Shown here piece by piece: positions 57,772 to 64,000 of a stretch of DNA of 64,000 bases (the first letter of the stretch is position 1; each line of letters opens with the position of its first letter). Source of the DNA: an uncultured Lachnospiraceae bacterium (GTDB lineage Bacteria > Bacillota > Clostridia > Lachnospirales > Lachnospiraceae); contig CALDLG010000210.1 in NCBI GenBank assembly GCA_937910785.1, positions 12,389 through 76,388 of the forward strand, read 5' to 3'. The notes beneath the pieces are model-generated. The model was given only the letters and a program-made list of their open reading frames with translations. It searched no databases and was not told where the DNA came from. Made by a program: the position numbers and the translations under genes.

Positions 57772-58725
57772 TCATAATTTTGCATCTATTTCTGCTTTTT
57801 CGGGCATAACACAAATTGCTCCTTTTCTTGTTGTTACAATAGATGCAGCCGCATTTGCAAACAACAACATTTTCTCTAACTCTTTTTCCGTAAACCTTTC
57901 CACCCCATGTTCCAAAACATATCCTAAAACGCATGCGCAGAAAGCATCTCCTGCCCCTGTTGCATCAACAATCCTCTGATTTAAATACGGTCTGCCATAC
58001 ACCCTCTTCCTACCATGATATGCAATGCTTCCTTCTTTTCCCAAAGTAACATTAATTAACTTCACATTACTTCTTGTCCTGATTTTTTCGACGCCTGCAT
58101 CGTAATCATCTTCACCTGTAAGCCAGAGAATCTCATTATCCGCAATCTTCAAAACATCACAGTTCTGAATACCATACCAGATTGCCTCCTTTGCCAGTTC
58201 CATATCTTTCCACAGCGGAGGCCGCAGATTAGGATCAAAAGAAATCAGCTTCCCGGCTTTTTTAGCACATGCAACCGCATATCTGGTAGCTGACGCAGAA
58301 GGCTCATCCGTCAGAGATAAAGAACCAAAATGAAAAATACGGCATCCCTCAATCAAAACTTCAGATACCTCATCTTTTCTCAACATTGTATCTGCCCCCG
58401 GTGAACGATAAAATGAGAAGTCTCTGTCGCCATCCTCCGTAATATGTACAAAAGCCAGTGTTGTATTGATCGAACTATCATATCGAAGCCCATCTCGTGA
58501 GATGCCCGCCGCATCTATCGTCTGCCCCAGCCTTCTTCCCAGAATATCGTCTCCAACTTTACCGATAAATGCAGTCTGATATCCCAATTTTGACAGCATG
58601 GACAGAACATTACATGGCGCTCCTCCCGGATTGGCTTCAAACAGTGGATTACCCTGCCCGCTATTCCCATTCTGTACAAAGTCAATCAACAGTTCCCCTA
58701 AAGCCACTACATCATATTTTTTCAT
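57772..58725 (-). CDS. PfkB-family sugar kinase (fructokinase-like)
   Basis: This 317-residue ribokinase-fold enzyme has ALGELLIDFVQNG, NPGGAPCNVLSMLSKLG, FDPNLRPPLW and the catalytic GAGDAFCACVLGYVL. It is closest to fructokinases. It follows a sugar ABC transporter and a HAD phosphatase, so it probably phosphorylates the imported sugar. Confidence 0.93.
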   Translation of the reverse strand: MKKYDVVALGELLIDFVQNGNSGQGNPLFEANPGGAPCNVLSMLSKLGYQTAFIGKVGDDILGRRLGQTIDAAGISRDGLRYDSSINTTLAFVHITEDGDRDFSFYRSPGADTMLRKDEVSEVLIEGCRIFHFGSLSLTDEPSASATRYAVACAKKAGKLISFDPNLRPPLWKDMELAKEAIWYGIQNCDVLKIADNEILWLTGEDDYDAGVEKIRTRSNVKLINVTLGKEGSIAYHGRKRVYGRPYLNQRIVDATGAGDAFCACVLGYVLEHGVERFTEKELEKMLLFANAAASIVTTRKGAICVMPEKAEIDAKL

Positions 58726-58772
58726 TTAGTCCTCCAAAATCAAATAATTTTTTTTCAATCACTGTCATCCCA

Positions 58773-59645
58773 TCATAAAAAATGATCCAATGCATAAGCC
58801 ACTCCGGCTTCATTATTTGTCAATGTTACAAAATTGGCTTTCGCTTTTAACTCCTGTATTGCATTTCCCATTGCAATTCCAACACCTGCTGTCTCTATCA
58901 TGGGAATATCCAGCTCATGATCACCTATTGCAATGATATTCTTTCTGCTGATCTTTAAAATAGCGCATAAGGATATGATCGCTTTTCCTTTATCAACGCA
59001 TTTCGGAAATATTTCAAGATAATTTCCACTGGATCTGGCAATATCAAATTCCCGATTTTCCCACATTCCCATATCTGCCTGTATTTCATTTATTTTTTTT
59101 TCTTCGGCCGCTATCAGAAGTTTATTGGGACATATTCCATTTTTATCCCAATTTACTGACAGCTCATCTATACTCATAACATCCGGTTTATGTTTTATTA
59201 TTCTAATTTCATTTTCAGCAAAACTGTCTATTCTGGTTACATACCATTGATATCCTTGAAAAATCCATAATGCAACCTTATACTTTTCTGCAATATTTTC
59301 ATAAAGCTGCCTCATAACATTCGTCGACATAACTTCTTCTTTTACACATCTTCCGTCAACAATAATAAATGTTCCTGCGTTACATATTTTGATACAGTCT
59401 ATTCCAAGCTGCTCCTCTATTTGCGACACCGCACAGGGCATTCTCCCGGAAACAAGTGCGATTTTTCTGCCTTTTTCATATTGCTTTCTGACAGCCCTTT
59501 TAACCTCAGGCATTATTTCTTTTGCATCATTCAGAAGTGTTCCGTCAATATCAATACAAACTAATTTACAGTTAATGCCACCGCGCACCTTTTCAATCAT
59601 CCTCAGCATCTTTCCCACATTACTGCACTGAGCATGACTTTCCAT
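58773..59645 (-). CDS. Cof-type HAD-IIB phosphatase
   Basis: This protein of up to 290 residues has motif I VCIDIDGTLLND, motif II ALVSGRMP, Lys in NKLLIAA (motif III) and motif IV AIGDHELDIPMIETAGVGIA. It would dephosphorylate a sugar phosphate or related compound. The start is uncertain: ATGs at 59609 and 59600 also fit and the latter has GGGAAAG at good spacing. It is in the operon between the solute-binding protein and the kinase. Confidence 0.9.
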   Translation of the reverse strand: MESHAQCSNVGKMLRMIEKVRGGINCKLVCIDIDGTLLNDAKEIMPEVKRAVRKQYEKGRKIALVSGRMPCAVSQIEEQLGIDCIKICNAGTFIIVDGRCVKEEVMSTNVMRQLYENIAEKYKVALWIFQGYQWYVTRIDSFAENEIRIIKHKPDVMSIDELSVNWDKNGICPNKLLIAAEEKKINEIQADMGMWENREFDIARSSGNYLEIFPKCVDKGKAIISLCAILKISRKNIIAIGDHELDIPMIETAGVGIAMGNAIQELKAKANFVTLTNNEAGVAYALDHFL

Positions 59646-59701
59646 GTCCAGTGCAGTTTAACATACAATGATAATAGTACATAATAAATCAACAAGAACG
59701 C

Positions 59702-60859
59702 TTAATCTTTAAGCAGAGCCATTCTGTCAGGATCGTCTGCAAATACTTCCTTTGCATTATCCTTGGTAACTACAACCGGAGGCAGCTCGTAAATCGGAAC
59801 ATCGATTACACCATTGCTTACTGTTACATCCGTTTCCGGCATTCCATTACCGCCTAAGAGACTGTCGATAATAGAAACTGTTTCTGCAACAAGCGCATTC
59901 GTCGGTTTTGCAATTGTTGAGTATTGTCTGCCTGACCATACCCACTCAACTGACTCATTTTCTGCATCCAGCCCTGATACTACCGGAATCGGCTGCCCTG
60001 CATTCTCACAGGAAGTAATGATTGCACGGGCAATACCATCGTTTGGCGAAAGAACACCGTCGATCTCAATATCTGAATAATTGCCCGCAAGGATGGCATC
60101 CATACGTGACTGTGCTTTGGAGTTATCCCAATCAGCCGTTGCGCATTGCGTAAAATCGGTCTGTCCTGATACAACTACTAACGTACCATCATCAATGAGC
60201 GGCTGAAGCACTGACATTGCGCCTGTAAAGAAATTCGGTGCATTAGGATCAGCCGGGCCGCCGCCAAAAAGCTCAATATTATAAGGTGCCTCACCCTTCA
60301 ATTCCTCTAATCCCTGCAAAAGTGCCTGTGCCTGCAATTCGCCTGTTTGAATGCTGCCAAACTGTACTACACCATCAACCCCTGTCGTATTTTCCAAAAG
60401 CCTGTCATATCCGATCACATATACCCCTGCGTCCTTTGCTTTTTCGAGCACCGAACCAAGCTGGGAACCGTCAACAGGACCAACAACGATAACCTTTGCT
60501 CCGTTCTCAATCATAGACTCAATCTGCTGTTGCTGTTGCGGAACCTTCTGGTCAGCCGCCTGAATGATCGCTTCATAACCTGCAGCCTCAAGCTGTTCTT
60601 TAAACATAACTTCTGCTTCAGCCCAGTTCTGTGTTCCAAGCCACGGCAATGCTACGCCAACTACCTCGCCGCCTTCTGACGAATCGCTTGCAGATGAATC
60701 GTTTGCCGGCTCTGAATCCGTTTTCTCTGTTCCTGCAGTTTCAACCGTATTCGCTGCCGGCGCGGACTCCCCCGTTCCTCTTCCGCCGCCACAGCCTGTC
60801 AATACAGATACTGCGAGAGCTGTTGTCACCAACACTGATAATACTTTTTTTGATTTCAT
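59702..60859 (-). CDS. chvE: Multiple-sugar ABC transporter substrate-binding lipoprotein (ChvE-like)
   Basis: This 385-residue lipoprotein has lipobox VLTGC, an Asp/Ser/Glu linker and a Peripla_BP_4 domain (VVGVALPWLGTQNWAEAEVM, DGVLSPNDGIARAIITSCEN). It is related to ChvE, which binds several monosaccharides. The start at 60859 is chosen because AGGAGG lies eight bases upstream; it overlaps the permease stop region. Confidence 0.93.
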   Translation of the reverse strand: MKSKKVLSVLVTTALAVSVLTGCGGGRGTGESAPAANTVETAGTEKTDSEPANDSSASDSSEGGEVVGVALPWLGTQNWAEAEVMFKEQLEAAGYEAIIQAADQKVPQQQQQIESMIENGAKVIVVGPVDGSQLGSVLEKAKDAGVYVIGYDRLLENTTGVDGVVQFGSIQTGELQAQALLQGLEELKGEAPYNIELFGGGPADPNAPNFFTGAMSVLQPLIDDGTLVVVSGQTDFTQCATADWDNSKAQSRMDAILAGNYSDIEIDGVLSPNDGIARAIITSCENAGQPIPVVSGLDAENESVEWVWSGRQYSTIAKPTNALVAETVSIIDSLLGGNGMPETDVTVSNGVIDVPIYELPPVVVTKDNAKEVFADDPDRMALLKD

Positions 60860-60864
60860 ATCCA

Positions 60865-62037
60865 TTACCTCCTGTTTTTCTTGTTATAAACATCAAAGGC
60901 CACCGCTGCCAAAAGCACAAAGCCCTTTATAACCTGCGTCTTATCTGCTCCAACCCCCATAAGCATTAGTCCGTTATTTAAAACCGCCATTACCAGACCG
61001 CCAACCATGGTTGCAATTACAGTTCCAACGCCGCCGGATACAGCAGCGCCGCCAATGAATACGGATGCAATGGCATCCATCTCCCATGAAGTTCCATCTG
61101 CGGGACCTGCAGCTGTCGAACGTCCTACGAACAATATACCTGCCACTGCCGCCAGAATTGACATATTGAGCATTGTGAGAAAATACGTTCTTTTTACATT
61201 TACGCCGGAAAGCTCTGCGGCTAACTTGTTTCCTCCCACTGCATAAACATGGCGCCCAAAAGATGTTCTTTCAGTGATCAAATGATATAAAATAATAAGC
61301 ATTACAAGAATCAGGCCGGGAATTGGAAAACTCGTACCCGGTCTTCCACTTCCGAAAATCCATGTCATAAATCCGATAACTGCTGTTACAAGTCCGATAC
61401 GGACTGCAACCGGCCAAAATTCCTCTTTTATGCCGGTAACATCCCCTGAATGAGTAAACTTTTTTAACTGGATTATGATATACACAACAATTGCAATAAT
61501 TCCAAGCAATAAAGTTGAGTTATTCATTCCGGTAAAAGCAGGTCCCCATTCAGGCAGATAACCGGCACCAAACCATTTCAGTTCTGAGGGAACAGGGACC
61601 GAAATTGAGTTTGATACCCAAATAACACCGCCTCTGAATATCATCATGCCACCAAGCGTTGTGATGAATCCAGGAATGCCAAGTCTTGATAAGAAAAAAC
61701 CTTGCCATGCTCCGGCGATCACACCAATTGCCAGTGCGACTAAAATTGCAACATACCATGGCAGGTTAAACTGGCGGGCGGTGATCGCCATCACCATGGA
61801 GGCAAAGCCTGCAACCGAACCCACCGACAAATCGATTTGTCCGATTACAATTACCATGAGCATTCCTAAAGCCAAAACTAATACATAAGCATTTCCCGAT
61901 ATTAAATTTTGAAAATTCGAGGAAGTAACCATCTTACCTCCCGATGCAATATTAAAAATTATGATTAGTGCTACCAGCGCTACTACCATCGTATATTGCC
62001 GAAGATCTTCACCAAGCACCTTTTTTACATATTTCAT
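60865..62037 (-). CDS. mmsB: Sugar ABC transporter permease (GguB/MmsB type)
   Basis: This 390-residue protein has about ten helices of the BPD_transp_2 family (IGQIDLSVGSVAGFASMVMA, TTLGGMMIFRGGVIWVSNS, IFVGGAAVSGGVGTVIAT). The extended central hydrophilic part and the length match the ChvE-GguAB group. It works with the upstream ATPase. Confidence 0.95.
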   Translation of the reverse strand: MKYVKKVLGEDLRQYTMVVALVALIIIFNIASGGKMVTSSNFQNLISGNAYVLVLALGMLMVIVIGQIDLSVGSVAGFASMVMAITARQFNLPWYVAILVALAIGVIAGAWQGFFLSRLGIPGFITTLGGMMIFRGGVIWVSNSISVPVPSELKWFGAGYLPEWGPAFTGMNNSTLLLGIIAIVVYIIIQLKKFTHSGDVTGIKEEFWPVAVRIGLVTAVIGFMTWIFGSGRPGTSFPIPGLILVMLIILYHLITERTSFGRHVYAVGGNKLAAELSGVNVKRTYFLTMLNMSILAAVAGILFVGRSTAAGPADGTSWEMDAIASVFIGGAAVSGGVGTVIATMVGGLVMAVLNNGLMLMGVGADKTQVIKGFVLLAAVAFDVYNKKNRR

Positions 62038-62049
62038 CTCTATCTCCTT

Positions 62050-63579
62050 TTAAACAGTTATTGTCATCTTCTTCATCAACACTTCCTGATTTGCCTCTTT
62101 CGCAGAAATCTCACCGGTAATTTTGCCTTCGAAAATTGTATAAATCCGATCCGCCATACCAAGAAGTTCCGGAAGTTCGGAAGACACCAGTATAATTGCT
62201 TTGCCCTGATCTGCAAGTTTATGGATAAGTTTGTAAATCTCATATTTTGCGCCAACATCTATACCTCTTGTAGGCTCATCCAGAATGAGAATGTCCGGTT
62301 CTGTAAACATCCACTTTGAAAGTACAACCTTCTGTTGATTTCCACCCGATAAAGTATTCACTCCAACGCCCACATCACTACATTTGGTTTTTAATGAAAC
62401 CCTGTATTTTTCCGCAGCCGCCCTCTCCTTGTCGAAATCCAGCAGGCCTCTTGTTTTAATCTCATCAAGATTTGCTGAAACAGTGGTTTTTCTAATGCTG
62501 TCAAGAAGATTTAGTCCAAGCATTTTTCTGTCTTCCGGTACATACGCAATCTTATTCTTGATGGCATCCTGAACAGAATCTATTTTTACCTCTCTGTCAT
62601 GGATTTTAATGGTTCCTCCCCTGAAAATTCCTATATTTTTTCCAAACAGGGATCTCATCAACTCCGTCCTGCCCGCTCCCATAAGACCAGCAAATCCAAC
62701 AATTTCTCCGGCTCTGACATTGAACTTTGAATTCTTACACAGCATTTTCCCAGGGACTTTCGCGTCCTCAACATTCCAGTCCGAAACCTCAAGAACCACC
62801 TCTCCAATCTTCGGTGTATGCTCCGGATATCTGTTTTCAATCTCACGTCCAACCATAGCTTTGATAATTTTATTCTCATCAACTTTGCCAGCTTCAACCG
62901 CATATCCATCTACGGTCTGTCCGTCGCGGATTACTGTTACATAGTCAGAAACTGCCGCTATTTCATTCAGCTTATGTGAAATCATAATACAGGTAATTCC
63001 CTGCTTTTTAAGCCCAAGCATCAGATTCAGTAAATTTTCCGAATCTGATTCATTAAGTGAAGATGTCGGTTCATCTAAAATAAGCAGCTTAACATTTTTT
63101 GACAAAGCCTTTGCGATTTCAACAAGCTGCTGCTGCCCAACACCCAGATTTTTGATAATGGCATTCGGACTAATATGTAATCCTACTGCGTCTAACAGCT
63201 CTCTTGTTTTTTTTCGTTCTTTATCCCAATTGATAAGCCCTTTTTCCACTATCTCATTACCCATAAAAATATTTTCAGTAACAGACAATTCAGGAATCAT
63301 CGTAAGCTCCTGATGAATAATAACGATTCCGGCCCGTTCAGATTCCTTGATATTTTTGAACGCCATTTCCTCACCCTGAAAAATGATACTGCCTTCATAA
63401 CTGCCATGCGGATAAACCCCTGACAACACTTTCATCAAGGTGGATTTTCCAGCGCCGTTTTCGCCGCATATTGCATGTATAGAAGCCTCGGAAACTTCTA
63501 ATGTTACATTAGAGAGTGCTTTGACGCCCGGAAAAGTTTTGGTAATATTTTTCATCTGCAAAATATGACCATTTCCCAT
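62050..63579 (-). CDS. mmsA: Sugar ABC transporter ATPase, two ABC domains (GguA/MmsA type)
   Basis: This 509-residue protein carries two ABC domains: Walker A GENGAGKSTLMK, signature LGVGQQQLVEIAKAL and Walker B LLILDEPTSSLN in the first; GLMGAGRTELMRS, LSGGNQQKVVLSKW and ILILDEPTRGIDVGA in the second. This matches MglA/XylG/GguA. It opens the operon; a ribosome site GGGGGTAAAGG precedes ATG. Confidence 0.96.
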   Translation of the reverse strand: MGNGHILQMKNITKTFPGVKALSNVTLEVSEASIHAICGENGAGKSTLMKVLSGVYPHGSYEGSIIFQGEEMAFKNIKESERAGIVIIHQELTMIPELSVTENIFMGNEIVEKGLINWDKERKKTRELLDAVGLHISPNAIIKNLGVGQQQLVEIAKALSKNVKLLILDEPTSSLNESDSENLLNLMLGLKKQGITCIMISHKLNEIAAVSDYVTVIRDGQTVDGYAVEAGKVDENKIIKAMVGREIENRYPEHTPKIGEVVLEVSDWNVEDAKVPGKMLCKNSKFNVRAGEIVGFAGLMGAGRTELMRSLFGKNIGIFRGGTIKIHDREVKIDSVQDAIKNKIAYVPEDRKMLGLNLLDSIRKTTVSANLDEIKTRGLLDFDKERAAAEKYRVSLKTKCSDVGVGVNTLSGGNQQKVVLSKWMFTEPDILILDEPTRGIDVGAKYEIYKLIHKLADQGKAIILVSSELPELLGMADRIYTIFEGKITGEISAKEANQEVLMKKMTITV

Positions 63580-63719
63580 TTAATCCTTTACCCCCTTCCT
63601 GCTTTTTATAATGTTGTGTTTTCTTCAGTAATCTTTAACTGTTCTCATTTTAAAAAAATTTTATAGTAATTTCTATTGCCGGATGTCATATGTTTTATGG
63701 TGACATTCGTCAAATTATT

Positions 63720-63765
63720 AAAGCGGCCTGCATATGACAAATGTCACTTGCAAACCGCTTTTATA
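63720..63765. terminator. Bidirectional terminator ahead of the sugar operon
   Basis: AAAGCGG (63720-63726) with CCGCTTT (63755-63761), inner pairs TGCA/TGCA and TGACA/TGTCA, T-rich on both strands. It ends the leftward gene at the right edge. The rest of 63580-63821 is AT-rich and presumably contains the transporter promoter. Confidence 0.8.
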
Positions 63766-63821
63766 TATACTTAATATTTTGCCGCATCCTCATAACCGGG
63801 CAAAGAATAAGACCAGATTGT

Positions 63822-64000
63822 TTACTGACTTAAAAAACTTCTAATGCGTTTTTCTATCATTTGAAGTCCGATTTTTGAGTCCATTCCACTTTCTATAATA
63901 TCATCAATACCCGCATCAATAATCTCCTTAACCGATGCTATATCTCTAAAATTATAATCCGGTTCGGCATTATCCATAATATATGTGATAAGCTCTATAT
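63822..64000 (-). CDS. C-terminal end of an extracellular solute-binding protein (5' part off window)
   Basis: 59 codons are visible, with no start. The end FRDIASVKEIIDAGIDDIIE through MIEKRIRSFLSQ resembles the final helices of ABC solute-binding proteins (family 1 type). This is a resemblance only; the rest lies outside. Confidence 0.55.
   Translation of the reverse strand, partial: IELITYIMDNAEPDYNFRDIASVKEIIDAGIDDIIESGMDSKIGLQMIEKRIRSFLSQ

Overview
The window reads as a chromosomal segment of a low-to-mid GC anaerobic Firmicute of the class Clostridia, most likely a gut Lachnospiraceae. The evidence is the gene content (type III glutamine synthetase, Amt-PII fusion, IreB, YlbF, RNase J, HrcA/CIRCE, DUF3048 lipoprotein, YjfB), the strong AGGAGG ribosome sites, and the operon orders (mltG-like/trmR/U32; ftsE/ftsX/M23/S41 protease). 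I cannot name the species.

Region 1 (1-14.3 kb) is accessory and decaying. A large secreted glucosaminidase-like wall protein runs off the left edge and carries a duplicated 228-bp low-complexity tract. Next comes a broken glycan-utilisation locus: two sugar ABC permeases, a GH28 pectinase pseudogene, and an apparently intact GH2 enzyme with beta-glucuronidase hallmarks. The first permease is split by a 5.4-kb mobilizable-type element (3889-9277). The element has a 10-bp direct repeat at its borders, and clean removal restores the permease frame. It is itself a deletion derivative: relaxase cut to 56 codons, replication protein truncated, no integrase, repressor with an in-frame stop. It still carries an intact TetR regulator, with a 35-bp operator palindrome over its promoter, plus an alpha/beta hydrolase. 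A deleted IS1182-like copy ends the region.

Region 2 (14.3-25.9 kb) holds cell-wall and division genes transcribed leftward (ftsE, ftsX, M23 hydrolase, S41 protease) with a 166-bp long palindrome between ftsX and the M23 gene. It also holds a CdaR-type regulator, YjfB, a CPBP protease, CvfB, an acyl-ACP thioesterase, tRNA-Gln(CTG) and glutamine synthetase III with a terminator-like leader.

Region 3 (26-39.7 kb) is a dense leftward run of RNA-modification and housekeeping genes: U32/TrhP-like, TrmR, a MltG-like stub, YlbF, RNase J, DUF1292, RuvX, IreB, MtaB, ThiI with its cysteine desulfurase, RsmE, VanZ, PrmA and an aldo/keto reductase. A His-less HPr-like gene stands alone on the plus strand.

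Region 4 (39.8-57.6 kb) contains a DUF3048 lipoprotein, the hrcA-grpE-dnaK-dnaJ heat-shock operon under CIRCE, a DUF6465 protein, UppP, a patatin, an aminotransferase, glycerol kinase, an AEC transporter, pyruvate kinase (TTG start), an Amt-PII fusion behind a two-hairpin leader, a GNAT protein and a cyclophilin.

Region 5 (57.7-64 kb) is a sugar-uptake operon: a ChvE/GguAB-type ABC transporter followed by a HAD phosphatase and a PfkB sugar kinase. The end of another solute-binding protein lies at the right edge.

I found no obviously new defence or biosynthetic system. The most unusual items are the frame-restoring decayed element, the long palindrome that supplies the ftsX stop codon, the Amt-PII leader with a repeated sequence box, and two small HPr-like proteins without the catalytic histidine.
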